From positions 1 through 59,103 of the forward strand of contig JAFMIR010000024.1 in the NCBI GenBank assembly GCA_017853885.1: a stretch of 59,103 nt of DNA, given 5' to 3'. This DNA is from Prosthecobacter sp. (GTDB taxonomy: Bacteria; Verrucomicrobiota; Verrucomicrobiia; Verrucomicrobiales; Verrucomicrobiaceae). The translations under genes were made by a program, and so were the position numbers. The notes below the pieces were generated by a model. That model ran no database searches and was not told the origin of the DNA. It saw nothing but the letters and a program-made list of their open reading frames with translations. Shown in pieces: positions 47,530 through 55,413 of this stretch; position 1 is the first letter of the stretch, and every line of letters begins with the position of its first letter.

Positions 47530-48843
47530 ATGCGCGAGATGGCCATGCAGATCATCCAGAAACTCACCGCTGCGGGGCACACCGCACTGCTGGCGGGCGG
47601 TTGCGTGCGTGACATGCTGCTGGGGCGCGAACCCAAGGATTACGATGTGGCCACTAGTGCTCGGCCGGAGCAGGTGGTGAAGCTTTTTCCGGGTGCAAAG
47701 ACCGTCGGAGCGCACTTCGGTGTCGTTGTGGTAAGGGCAGGGGAGCATGATTTTGTTGAGGTGGCGACTTTTCGCAGTGATGGCAGTTACTCCGACGGTC
47801 GACGTCCGGATAGCGTGACCTACTCGACGCCTGAGATGGATGCTGCGCGACGTGATTTCACCGTGAACGGCTTGTTTTATGACCCTCTGAAACAAAAAGT
47901 CATTGATCATGTGGGTGGCCAAGCAGACCTTAAAATGGGGCTTTTGCGTGCGATTGGCGTTCCGGCGAGGCGCTTTGAGGAGGATCATCTGAGACTCATG
48001 CGGGCTGTGCGCTTCGCCACGGTGCTTGAGTTTGACATTGAGCCCTCTACCTGGGAGTCCGTATGTGCTCTGGCGGACAAGATTTGTAGCGTAAGCATCG
48101 AGCGCATTCGGGAAGAGTTTATCAAGATCCTATTGCACGAGAACCGTGTCAGGGGCTTTGACTTGCTGGTGAACTCGGGGCTCATGGCGCACATCCTGCC
48201 TGAGATTATTGCATTGCAAGGCTGCGATCAGCCTCCGCAATTTCATCCGGAAGGCGATGTTTTCGTGCATACGCGCCTGATGCTCAGCCTGCTACCCGCT
48301 CAAGTCAGCCTGCCGCTGGTCATGAGCGTGCTTTTGCATGACATCGCCAAACCAGCCACGCAGACTCGAGATGCAGACACGGGGCGAATCCGTTTCAATG
48401 GCCACGACAAGCTTGGTGCTGAGATGACGGCCTCCATTATGCGCCGAATGAAGTTTCCGAACGACGTGATCGAACCTACGGTCGTGGCGGTTGAGCATCA
48501 CATGACCTTCATGGAGGTGAAAAAGATGCGCACGGCTACGTTAAAGCGCATGCTTAGTCGTCCGACAATTGACGATGAGTTGATGCTTCATCGTGTGGAC
48601 TGCCTAGGTAGCAACGGGAAGCTCGACAACTACGAGTTTGTGCTCGGGAAACAGGAGGAGTTTGCCAACGCCCCGCTGGTGCCGCCGCGTCTTGTGACGG
48701 GCGTGGACCTCATGCAACTCGGTTGGTCTTCGGGGCCGGATCTGGGGAGAGTGCTGAACGAGATTCAGACATTGCAGCTCGAGGGTCAGTTGACCACAAA
48801 GGAACAGGCAATCGTCTGGGCTCAAAGTCAGCGGCTGGCCTGA
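47530..48843 (+). CDS. CCA-adding tRNA nucleotidyltransferase / poly(A) polymerase family with HD domain
   Basis: A 437-residue class II nucleotidyltransferase. The N-terminal head has LLAGGCVRDMLLGREPKDYDVATSA with the catalytic Asp pair (D-x-D within DYDVA), and RRDFTVNGLFYDP follows. RFEEDHLRLMRAVRFA is the neck. The C-terminal HD domain reads VLLHDIAKPATQ, with VEHHMTF after it. The family adds CCA to tRNA 3' ends or A residues to RNA; the two activities cannot be separated by eye. All three tRNAs in this window encode CCA, so repair or poly(A) addition is the expected role. The start at 47530 is chosen over an open frame to 47431 that overlaps the small membrane gene. Confidence 0.9.
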   Translation: MREMAMQIIQKLTAAGHTALLAGGCVRDMLLGREPKDYDVATSARPEQVVKLFPGAKTVGAHFGVVVVRAGEHDFVEVATFRSDGSYSDGRRPDSVTYSTPEMDAARRDFTVNGLFYDPLKQKVIDHVGGQADLKMGLLRAIGVPARRFEEDHLRLMRAVRFATVLEFDIEPSTWESVCALADKICSVSIERIREEFIKILLHENRVRGFDLLVNSGLMAHILPEIIALQGCDQPPQFHPEGDVFVHTRLMLSLLPAQVSLPLVMSVLLHDIAKPATQTRDADTGRIRFNGHDKLGAEMTASIMRRMKFPNDVIEPTVVAVEHHMTFMEVKKMRTATLKRMLSRPTIDDELMLHRVDCLGSNGKLDNYEFVLGKQEEFANAPLVPPRLVTGVDLMQLGWSSGPDLGRVLNEIQTLQLEGQLTTKEQAIVWAQSQRLA

Positions 48844-48847
48844 GGCT

Positions 48848-49213
48848 TCAGATATCCGCCAGTTCACGTTCCTTGCGCTGCGGTGGATCCATCCACGCCT
48901 CTGCTTCCTCCTCCACATCTTCAGAGGCCAGCGGCGCAAATCTTTCGCCACGGAAACCGAGTTCCTGTCTCACGCTGGAGTGCGGATCCTCGGGATTGAT
49001 GAGCTCCTCTAGCAGGACGAGTACATCGTAGTTTGCGTCAGTCATTTGGATCTCCGCGTCGTCATTCACTTCAAACTTCGGATTCGAGCGGCCGATGGCC
49101 ACTGAGCGGATGGTGTAAGCATGATCTTTTTTGGGCAGCGACCGATAGAGGTCATAGACCCACGGTTCGAATTCGTCGTTGATGCACACGACTTTTTGGC
49201 CGGTCTGAAACAT
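48848..49213 (-). CDS. Conserved-looking hypothetical protein
   Basis: A protein of about 121 residues. The N-terminal MFQTGQKVVCINDEFEPWVYDLYRSLPKKDHAYTIR region looks like a small beta-barrel-type domain seen in phage and bacterial hypotheticals. It is followed by VLLEELINPEDPHSSVRQELGFRGERFAPL and an acidic tail. No function is assigned. The start at 49213 is chosen because it directly opens the conserved-looking part; 49261 and 49252 are further in-frame starts. It is convergent with the CCA-adding enzyme gene. Confidence 0.7.
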   Translation of the reverse strand: MFQTGQKVVCINDEFEPWVYDLYRSLPKKDHAYTIRSVAIGRSNPKFEVNDDAEIQMTDANYDVLVLLEELINPEDPHSSVRQELGFRGERFAPLASEDVEEEAEAWMDPPQRKERELADI

Positions 49214-49263
49214 GCTGGATGAAGGGTTGTCGAGGGGAGAATCCAGCGCCATGTTAGGCATGG

Positions 49264-49872
49264 ATGGCTTTCCAGCATCCTCTTTCGCGCTGCATGTTTC
49301 ATCTTTCTACCTTTCCTGCGGATTTGCTGCCACTGCCTTCAGAGTTTCTCTCTGTTGGCAGGCAGGTGGGTGCGGAGATCACCCTTTCCATCGGTGCGTT
49401 TTATACCACCGGTTTGCTCGTTGCTGGCCCCCTGTTGTGTTTCGGAGGCATCCTGCTGATTGGCATCATGTACCGCCGGGTGAAATACTTTGCCTTGGAA
49501 TACGGCTATGGAACCGGCTGGGGCCGAATCAAGGCCATGCTTCATTTTATTGTGATGGGAATGACCCTGATATTGGCGGGGATCGTGATGGCCTTGATCG
49601 GCTGGGGAAACCAAGGGTATTCGGTCATTCTCAGTTCCTCCGGTCTCACGGAGGTGAGTCAACTCGGGACGGCAAGCTATCGTTGGGATGATTTAAAAGC
49701 CACCTCCGAGCGGGTAAAATCGACAGACTTCTGGCTGCTGTTTGAAAAAGCGGATAAACACTGCCATGTCCGTTTTAGGCAGCAGGACTTGGGAGAAGTC
49801 ATACAGGATCAAGCCATCCACATCACGGAGGAGGCCATCCGAATGCATCCCGGCACGGGCATCCGTCTTTAA
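49264..49872 (+). CDS. Hypothetical membrane protein with two helices and a soluble C-terminal part
   Basis: A 202-residue protein (192 from the alternative ATG at 49294). Two transmembrane helices at about 42-68 and 90-114 are separated by a short basic loop. The C-terminal about 80 residues (SVILSSSGLTEVSQLGTASYRWDDLKATSERVKSTDFWLLFEK) look like a PH-like or YcxB-like membrane-associated domain. No known function. It begins a run of three same-strand genes with short gaps, leading to the polysaccharide lyase. Confidence 0.65.
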   Translation: MAFQHPLSRCMFHLSTFPADLLPLPSEFLSVGRQVGAEITLSIGAFYTTGLLVAGPLLCFGGILLIGIMYRRVKYFALEYGYGTGWGRIKAMLHFIVMGMTLILAGIVMALIGWGNQGYSVILSSSGLTEVSQLGTASYRWDDLKATSERVKSTDFWLLFEKADKHCHVRFRQQDLGEVIQDQAIHITEEAIRMHPGTGIRL

Positions 49873-49883
49873 CCGTCACTGTC

Positions 49884-50168
49884 ATGCAGGTCTTACTTCC
49901 TCTGGTTCGTTTGTTTGTGCCGATTGCCACGCTGCATGAGCAGCCGGTTGTGGCAAAGGTTGTGATCAAGCCTCTGTGGCCTGTCGTGCTTGGCACGTCA
50001 CTGATGGTTTTGTTCACCTTTCAACTCATGCTTCGTCTTCTTTGGCCAACAATGAAGCGCAAAACGGCTTGGCTCATCTCCATTGCTGCCTCTTTGATCT
50101 TTCTGCTCATCCTCTCGCCGGTGGCCGTCGAAATTTCGAACATCCTGCGCAGTGGACGGAGCATGTGA
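49884..50168 (+). CDS. Small hypothetical membrane protein
   Basis: A 94-residue protein with two predicted transmembrane helices (about 32-52 and 63-84) and a hydrophobic N-terminus that may be a signal. No family is recognised. It starts 11 bp after the previous gene and ends 18 bp before the lyase, so co-transcription is likely. Confidence 0.6.
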   Translation: MQVLLPLVRLFVPIATLHEQPVVAKVVIKPLWPVVLGTSLMVLFTFQLMLRLLWPTMKRKTAWLISIAASLIFLLILSPVAVEISNILRSGRSM

Positions 50169-50186
50169 AACAATTCATTCTGCTTC

Positions 50187-51395
50187 ATGCGACATCTGAA
50201 TATCCTCCCGCTGTTTCTCACTGCTTTTTCGGTTTACGCTGCTGAACATTGGGTCACGGATGCCCCATCCTTCAACCAGGCCGCTATAGCAGCCAAGGCT
50301 GGCGATGTCATCGTTTTGAAAAACGGCGTGTGGAAGAATTCGTTGCTCCAAATCCGCGCGAGCGGAATGGATGACCTTCCCGTGACCATCAAAGCCGAAA
50401 CACCCGGCAAGGTTTTATTGACCGGCGACTCGCGTTTGCAGATCGGCGGTGCTTACCTGCTCGTTGAGGGGCTTTTTTTCAAAGACCCTGAGGGGGAGGA
50501 GGCGATTGAGTTTCGCATCAACAGCAATGAAGTCGCTCACGACTGCCGCGTGACCCAATGCGCCGTCGTGAACACGAGGCCGGCGGGTAAAGTGACGAAA
50601 TCGAGTCGCTTCATGTCTCTCTATGGACGTGAGCATCGCGTCGACCATTGCCGATTTGAAGGCAAAGCAAGCCCTGGACCCTCCATGGTTGTCTGGCTGA
50701 GCGAAGCCGAGAAAGATGGAGGACGTCATCGCATCGATCACAATCTTTTTGGTCCTCGTGAAAGCCTCGGGAAAAATGGAGGTGAAACATTGCGTGTGGG
50801 AGACAGCAAAACCTCCATGCTCGAAGCCAGCTGCGTGGTGGAACACAATGTTTTCGAGAAGTGCAATGGCGAAGCTGAATGCATCTCCAACAAGTCTTGC
50901 GGCAATCTCTACCGGCGAAACACTTTCATCGAAGTCTCCGGAACGCTCACCCTGCGACATGGTAACCGCTGTCGCATTGAGGAAAATGCTTTTTTGGGGA
51001 ATCATGCCAAGGGTTGTGGTGGCATCCGCATCATCGGTGAGGATCATGTCATCACAGGCAACTATCTCGAAGCTCTCGAGGGTGACAAGGAGCGCAGCGC
51101 CATCTGCGTCATGAATGGCATTCCGGATTCGCCACTGAATGGCTATTTTCAAGTTAAGAACGCGCGATTAATCAGGAACACGGTCATCGATTGCAAATCG
51201 CCTTTCCTCTTGGGTTTGGCGGGTGACAAAAAGGCCACTCTCGCACCCGAAAATGTCTATGTGGAGACCATTCGCTTCAATGGTGTGGCGCTCAAAGGTT
51301 ATGAGAAGCAGAAAGGCTTCCTGTGGGAGCAAAAGAACCTCAAGCGGCCGTCCTGGATCGCTGAAAGAGAAGCTGCAGGACCTTTATGGAAATGA
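50187..51395 (+). CDS. Secreted polysaccharide lyase, PL6-like (chondroitinase B / alginate lyase family)
   Basis: A 402-residue exported beta-helix enzyme (signal MRHLNILPLFLTAFSVYA). Coil-forming repeats are visible from about 30 to 340. Chondroitinase B-family active-site segments are present: NGGETLRVGDSKTS, FEKCNGEAECISNKSCGN with the acidic calcium-site residues and the base lysine, and LTLRHGNRCRIEENAF with the acid arginine. The family cleaves uronic-acid polymers such as alginate or dermatan sulfate by beta-elimination. Together with the iduronate-2-sulfatase-like enzyme 3 kb upstream this fits degradation of sulfated uronate polymers. It stops 63 bp before tRNA-Arg(CCT). Confidence 0.9.
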   Translation: MRHLNILPLFLTAFSVYAAEHWVTDAPSFNQAAIAAKAGDVIVLKNGVWKNSLLQIRASGMDDLPVTIKAETPGKVLLTGDSRLQIGGAYLLVEGLFFKDPEGEEAIEFRINSNEVAHDCRVTQCAVVNTRPAGKVTKSSRFMSLYGREHRVDHCRFEGKASPGPSMVVWLSEAEKDGGRHRIDHNLFGPRESLGKNGGETLRVGDSKTSMLEASCVVEHNVFEKCNGEAECISNKSCGNLYRRNTFIEVSGTLTLRHGNRCRIEENAFLGNHAKGCGGIRIIGEDHVITGNYLEALEGDKERSAICVMNGIPDSPLNGYFQVKNARLIRNTVIDCKSPFLLGLAGDKKATLAPENVYVETIRFNGVALKGYEKQKGFLWEQKNLKRPSWIAEREAAGPLWK

Positions 51396-51458
51396 ATCCA
51401 TCGGCCTTCCACTGGACAAAAAGAAGCACTGAGATAAAGCAATTGCTGTCTTCCATCC

Positions 51459-51533
51459 GTCCCCGTAGTTCAATGGATAGAACGAGGGTTTCCTAAACTC
51501 TAAATACAGGTTCGATTCCTGTCGGGGATACCA
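51459..51533 (+). tRNA. tRNA-Arg(CCT), integration target
   Basis: A 75-base cloverleaf. The acceptor GTCCCCG pairs with CGGGGAT (one G-U pair), the discriminator is A and CCA is encoded. The anticodon stem AGGGT/ACTCT with loop TTCCTAA gives CCT. Its last 30 bases before the terminal CA, 51502-51531, are repeated exactly at 53813-53842, so the gene looks like an attachment site. Confidence 0.93.
51502..51531 (+). repeat. attL-like repeat inside tRNA-Arg(CCT)
   Basis: Thirty bases of the variable loop, T-arm and 3' acceptor strand, starting AAATACAGG. They recur without mismatch at 53813-53842 in the same orientation, 2311 bp away. The bases just outside differ at both ends, so the repeat boundaries are sharp. 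Confidence 0.95.
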
Positions 51534-51571
51534 GTCTGGCAATCAACTGTTAGAGCTAATCTAGGGCCGAG

Positions 51572-51597
51572 AATGTTAATTCTATGCTAACATTTTT
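51572..51597 (+). terminator. Possible terminator hairpin after tRNA-Arg(CCT)
   Basis: AATGTTA (51572-51578) pairs with TAACATT (51588-51594) around a 9-base loop, and T continues to 51597. The stem is A+T rich. It may end the tRNA transcript, or the kinase transcript if read from the other strand. Confidence 0.5.
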
Positions 51598-51704
51598 CCC
51601 GCGCGAAGCCCTACAAACACTGACAAAAGCAAAGAAAAGCTGGGGTTGTAGCTACCAAAATCAAAGCTGCTAAAACAGTTTCTTCCGTGATCGCAGTTGT
51701 CACC

Positions 51705-53447
51705 TTATAGCTGCTTCACGTGAATAGAGTGGATGTAAATAGGCGGGCCGTTCTTGGTTTCACCACCGATACTGACGTGGTGTGGCCGCAGGTTTTTCCA
51801 GTAGTCCATTTCCGGAACGCCATGATCGTCTACTTCCATGAGTTTTTTGCCGTCAAAGCTGAGGTCATACTTGCTGCCGTTTTGGACCGTGATTTTGATG
51901 CGGTGGCGGGGGCCTTGACTCGGGTTGTCTTTGGATCCGGGTGGGTTGATTTCTTCGGGTAGTAGGGGATGTTCGTTGCGGCCGCCGTTCGGGTAGACGA
52001 TGAGTCTGTCAGGATGCATCTGAACATGGCTGAATCCTTGAGCGGTGGGGAATAAGACCTTGAGATAGCCTAGGGATTTTGTCGGAAGGCTGTAGACCAT
52101 TTCGACTTCATAGTTGCGGCGCACTTCCACTGGGACGGCAAAGGCGGGGAACTCGCCGTTGTTGCTGTCCGCGGCGACGAGTTGGCCATCAATAAAACGC
52201 CAAGTTCTGCTGTTAGGGCGGCGCAGGTCGCGCGGCAGTTCAACGCCGCTATAGCGTTGCGCGGAGCTTGGCCCTTTGGGACTGTTGCTGCCCGGGCCTG
52301 AGGCTGGCATGGGTTCGCTGCCAGTGAGAATTGTTTCTGCGGGGGCAGGAACATCTGCTTTGCCTTTGGAGAGGTAGACTATGACGGCGGTGCCGATGGC
52401 GGCAAGGGCAATGATCAGCACGATCAGGCCACCACTCGATTTGGCTGGGGGCGGCGCGGCACTCTGCCGTTGGGCGACACTGCGGCGCTGAGCGGCCAAG
52501 GCGTTGGCTTGTTGTTGGCTGCGATTCGCCTCGCCTTGCTTCTGTGAACGGGTGGCGGCCGCCGTAGCTTCCGCGGCGGCTTGTTGTTTGGCGATGAGAA
52601 CTTGGCGTGGCAGGGTGATAATGCTGTCTAGATCCTGGCGCAGTTCGACAGCGCTTTGGTAGCGCTGGTCGCGGTCGGTCTGCATGGCTCGTGTGATGAT
52701 GCCATCAAAGCGTGGATCGGTGCCGATGCGTTGGCCGGGCAAGGTCCAGAGGCCGCGAGGGATTTCGCCGGTGAGCATCTGGTAGAGCATGACGCCGATG
52801 GCGTATAAATCAGCGCGGCCATCCAGTGGGATTCCTGCTATGAGGGCCTCGGGCGCGACGAAGTCGGGCGTGCCCATAGCAATGTTGGTTTTGGTGAGGC
52901 CTTGGCCGCTGTCATTGGCCTTTGCCAGGCCGAAGTCGGCCACCTTCACGCTGCCTTCCTTGTCGATGAGTATGTTGGCAGGTTTGATGTCGCGGTGCAC
53001 GACCCCATTTTTGTGAGCGTAAGCAAGAGCATCGCACACATGTGCGGTGATGGAGAGAGCGTATTCCTCAGGTAGGCGGCCTTCGCTGGCGATCATCTGC
53101 GCGACATCGGTGCCGTCTACAAACTGCATGACAATGTACAGCAAGCCGCTTTGAGTTTGACCAAAGTCATAGACATCCACAATGTTGGGATGGCTAAGTT
53201 TGGCCATGGTGAGGGCCTCGTTTTTGAAGCGCTCGGCAAATTGAATGTCGTCGTCATGGGTGAGGTCCCCGGGCAGCACCTTGATGGCCACGGGGCGTTG
53301 CAGGGTAATTTGAACGGCCTTGTAAACTGCTCCCATGCCACCGCGACCCAGCAGTTTTTCGAAGCTGTATTTTGGCAGCATGGCCTGTATGTCTTCAAGC
53401 GATGGTGGCTGCCATTGGCCGGAGGATGCGGTGGTGCTGCTGCTCAT
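51705..53447 (-). CDS. Membrane Ser/Thr protein kinase with extracytoplasmic C-terminal domain
   Basis: A 580-residue Hanks-type kinase. The kinase domain (about 28-275) has GRGGMGAVYKA, the ATP lysine in VAIKVL (K56), HRDIKPANIL (151-160), DFGLAK (171-176) and an APE motif. A Gln/Ala-rich juxtamembrane region follows (280-335), then one transmembrane helix (about 339-360). A C-terminal domain of about 180 residues (from about 395) resembles the jelly-roll DUF1080/concanavalin-like domains of verrucomicrobia and probably senses something outside the cytoplasm. All catalytic residues are in place. It lies in the tRNA-bounded islet, pointing towards the tRNA. The partner and substrates are unknown. 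Confidence 0.92.
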   Translation of the reverse strand: MSSSTTASSGQWQPPSLEDIQAMLPKYSFEKLLGRGGMGAVYKAVQITLQRPVAIKVLPGDLTHDDDIQFAERFKNEALTMAKLSHPNIVDVYDFGQTQSGLLYIVMQFVDGTDVAQMIASEGRLPEEYALSITAHVCDALAYAHKNGVVHRDIKPANILIDKEGSVKVADFGLAKANDSGQGLTKTNIAMGTPDFVAPEALIAGIPLDGRADLYAIGVMLYQMLTGEIPRGLWTLPGQRIGTDPRFDGIITRAMQTDRDQRYQSAVELRQDLDSIITLPRQVLIAKQQAAAEATAAATRSQKQGEANRSQQQANALAAQRRSVAQRQSAAPPPAKSSGGLIVLIIALAAIGTAVIVYLSKGKADVPAPAETILTGSEPMPASGPGSNSPKGPSSAQRYSGVELPRDLRRPNSRTWRFIDGQLVAADSNNGEFPAFAVPVEVRRNYEVEMVYSLPTKSLGYLKVLFPTAQGFSHVQMHPDRLIVYPNGGRNEHPLLPEEINPPGSKDNPSQGPRHRIKITVQNGSKYDLSFDGKKLMEVDDHGVPEMDYWKNLRPHHVSIGGETKNGPPIYIHSIHVKQL

Positions 53448-53551
53448 GGGGAATGGGCGAAATTGGCTGCTGTGTTGGTGCCTGTGTTTGGTTTAGGCGA
53501 GTCATCTTCAGACGCTAATGGGATTAAGGGGGCGATGCGATCTTGGCAAGA

Positions 53552-53770
53552 TCATTCGCCGTCAATGCCGTCTGCGTCTTTTCTGTCGAAGCTTACTTCA
53601 TCGCGCGTTGAAAACCAGTTGCTGCGTCTGTGTGCAACCATAGCGCCAATCATGGCTATTTTCCCGAGATTTACCCACTTTCGCTTCTTCTTCTCCGCCT
53701 TTGCCGCATCCAGGTTTACTTGTTTTGTCAGTCGCTTTTCGATTTGGCGTAACTCTTCACTATAAAGCAC
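53552..53770 (-). CDS. Doubtful small basic protein in the islet
   Basis: A 72-residue frame with a GTG start, rich in Lys, Arg and Glu (EKKKRKWVNLGKIAMIGAMVAHRRS). It could be a small gene of the islet, upstream of the kinase on the same strand, or the decayed remnant of a longer gene. No motif identifies it. Without it, the 365 bp between the kinase start and the right repeat hold nothing I can name. Confidence 0.3.
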   Translation of the reverse strand: MLYSEELRQIEKRLTKQVNLDAAKAEKKKRKWVNLGKIAMIGAMVAHRRSNWFSTRDEVSFDRKDADGIDGE

Positions 53771-53812
53771 ACTTACGTGCCTGATCTGAATATGCTGCTG
53801 AAGCGCTTTTAA

Positions 53813-53842
53813 AAATACAGGTTCGATTCCTGTCGGGGATAC
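53813..53842 (+). repeat. attR-like second copy of the tRNA-Arg 3' segment
   Basis: An exact 30-base copy of 51502-51531. Its last base abuts the complement of the stop codon of the ABC permease gene (53843-53845). The copy ends ATAC then TTA, so unlike the intact tRNA it lacks a full CCA. Confidence 0.93.
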
Positions 53843-54640
53843 TTACTGCGTGGCGAATTTCGTTAGCAGACCGCGTTTGCGGGTTTGATTGAGGATCCAA
53901 AGAAAAAGCCAGCCGGCCAGCACCATGAAAACCATGTTTAGAGCGGCCGAATACCACAGGTAGCTCCAGTGCATGCCACCTGTTTTCATCACCTCGCGCA
54001 TGCCTTCGAAGATGTATGTTGGCGGAAAGCACCATGCGATCGGCTGGGACCAAGCAGGCATATCGTCCACATTGTAGAAGACGGCGACCACCGGTTGGAA
54101 GAAGAAGGGGATAGCCCAGGCGAGCGATTCGGCAGCCTGTCCCCAGCGCAGAATGAGAGCGGTGGAGATCATTCCAAGAGACCAGCCGAAGAGCATCAAA
54201 TTGAGGAAAAAAGGAATCAGCCACCAGCTGAGCTGGAAGACATTGAACGAATAGCCGAACCACGAGATCAGACTGAGCACAACGGCGGTCACAGCAATCC
54301 TCAGGAGGCCGACGATGAAGGTGGCGCTGACATACTCAATCGTGCGAACTGGGGCGACAAAAACGTTCAGCAGATTGCGTGTCCAGACATCTTCCAGAAA
54401 GGAGATGGCCACGCCTTGTTGAGCACGGAACATGATGTCCCACAGAATCATGCCGCCTAGAAAGAAGAGCACATAGCTGCCAAACTCCGGGTTGGTGTTT
54501 TTCTGGATAAAGACGGTAACATTCCCCCATACGACGAGATCGACCACCGGCCAAAAGACGAGCTCCACCATTCGCATTGGCGTGCGTGTGTAGAGAAAGA
54601 GATAGCGGAGGACAAGCGCGCTGATGGTATGGAGGTTCAT
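53843..54640 (-). CDS. ABC-2 type transporter permease
   Basis: A 265-residue membrane protein of the ABC-2 exporter family, with six predicted helices. The family pattern is visible: RYLFLYTRTPMRMVELVFWPVVDLVVWGN at the N-terminus, GMILWDIMFRAQQGVAISFLEDVWTRNLLN, and the late CFPPTYIFEGMREVM motif typical of ABC-2 permeases. Its start overlaps the ATPase gene by four bases. The stop codon lies directly against the right repeat of the tRNA islet. The substrate is unknown; candidates for such pairs are polysaccharide, lipid or drug export. Confidence 0.92.
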   Translation of the reverse strand: MNLHTISALVLRYLFLYTRTPMRMVELVFWPVVDLVVWGNVTVFIQKNTNPEFGSYVLFFLGGMILWDIMFRAQQGVAISFLEDVWTRNLLNVFVAPVRTIEYVSATFIVGLLRIAVTAVVLSLISWFGYSFNVFQLSWWLIPFFLNLMLFGWSLGMISTALILRWGQAAESLAWAIPFFFQPVVAVFYNVDDMPAWSQPIAWCFPPTYIFEGMREVMKTGGMHWSYLWYSAALNMVFMVLAGWLFLWILNQTRKRGLLTKFATQ

Positions 54641-55413
54641 GGTTGGGACTCCTTTTCCGGCTCATCGATAATCTCACCATCACGGGCGATTTGGATAAAA
54701 ACTTCCTCCAAGGAGTTCGTGGAAGAGCGGGCGAGCAGTTCGGTGGGGGTGCCTTCGCAGACAATTTTGCCTTTGTGGAGGAAAATGACGCGGTCGCAGA
54801 CCTCCTCGATATCGCGCATGTTGTGCGAGGTATAGAGAATGCCGATGTTTCGTTCCCGCTGAACCTTGCGCACGACTTTGCGCACTTTGTCGGCGATGTC
54901 GGGGTCGAGCGAGGCGGTGGGCTCATCGAGCATGAGCAACTCGGGATCGTTCAGGAAAGCCTTTACGAGGTTCACGCGTGTCGATTCGCCTGCGGAAAGT
55001 TGGCCTGTGACTCGGTTGGCTAGGTGAGAGATTTCAAGCAGTTCCATTAACTCAGCGATTTTTTGCTTGGGGTTGCGCACACCGTAGATTTTGGCGAAGA
55101 CGAGCAGGTTTTGCCCTACGAGGAGATTCCCCGGCAGCGCAGTATAGGCTGAGGAGAAGTTGGCGCGTTGCAGGATGGCAATGCGGTGCTGGTGCAGCGG
55201 CAGGCCAAAGGCGAACAAATCACCGCCGGTGGGCAGCGTGAGGCCAAGGAGGCAGTTCATGGCCGTCGTTTTGCCAGCACCATTTGCTCCGAGCAATCCC
55301 AAGACCTCCCCGCGATGCAGTTGGAAGGAAAAACGGTCCAGCGCCTTCACGCCGTCAAACTCGCGGGTGAGTTCGCGGGCTTCGAGGATGATTTCACGGC
55401 TGTCGTTAGGCAT
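54637..55413 (-). CDS. ABC transporter ATP-binding protein
   Basis: A 258-residue ATPase that powers the adjacent ABC-2 permease. Walker A GANGAGKTTAMN, Q-loop region, signature LSAGESTRVNLVKAF, Walker B LLMLDEPTASLDPD and the H-loop YTSHNMRD are all present. The C-terminal VCEGTPTELLARSSTNSLEEVFIQIARD is usual for exporter ATPases of this class. Translation is coupled to the permease through the ATGA overlap at 54637-54640. Confidence 0.95.
   Translation of the reverse strand: MPNDSREIILEARELTREFDGVKALDRFSFQLHRGEVLGLLGANGAGKTTAMNCLLGLTLPTGGDLFAFGLPLHQHRIAILQRANFSSAYTALPGNLLVGQNLLVFAKIYGVRNPKQKIAELMELLEISHLANRVTGQLSAGESTRVNLVKAFLNDPELLMLDEPTASLDPDIADKVRKVVRKVQRERNIGILYTSHNMRDIEEVCDRVIFLHKGKIVCEGTPTELLARSSTNSLEEVFIQIARDGEIIDEPEKESQP

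Larger units (their letters stand above)
51534..53812. mobile_element. tRNA-associated genomic islet carrying a Ser/Thr kinase
   Basis: A segment of about 2.3 kb bracketed by the tRNA 3' end and its exact 30-bp copy. It holds one large gene (membrane Ser/Thr kinase, minus strand), one doubtful small gene and two A+T-rich-looking margins. No integrase, transposase or excisionase is seen, so it is either a non-autonomous element or the remains of a larger one. The boundary structure is directly seen; the history is inferred. Confidence 0.7.
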
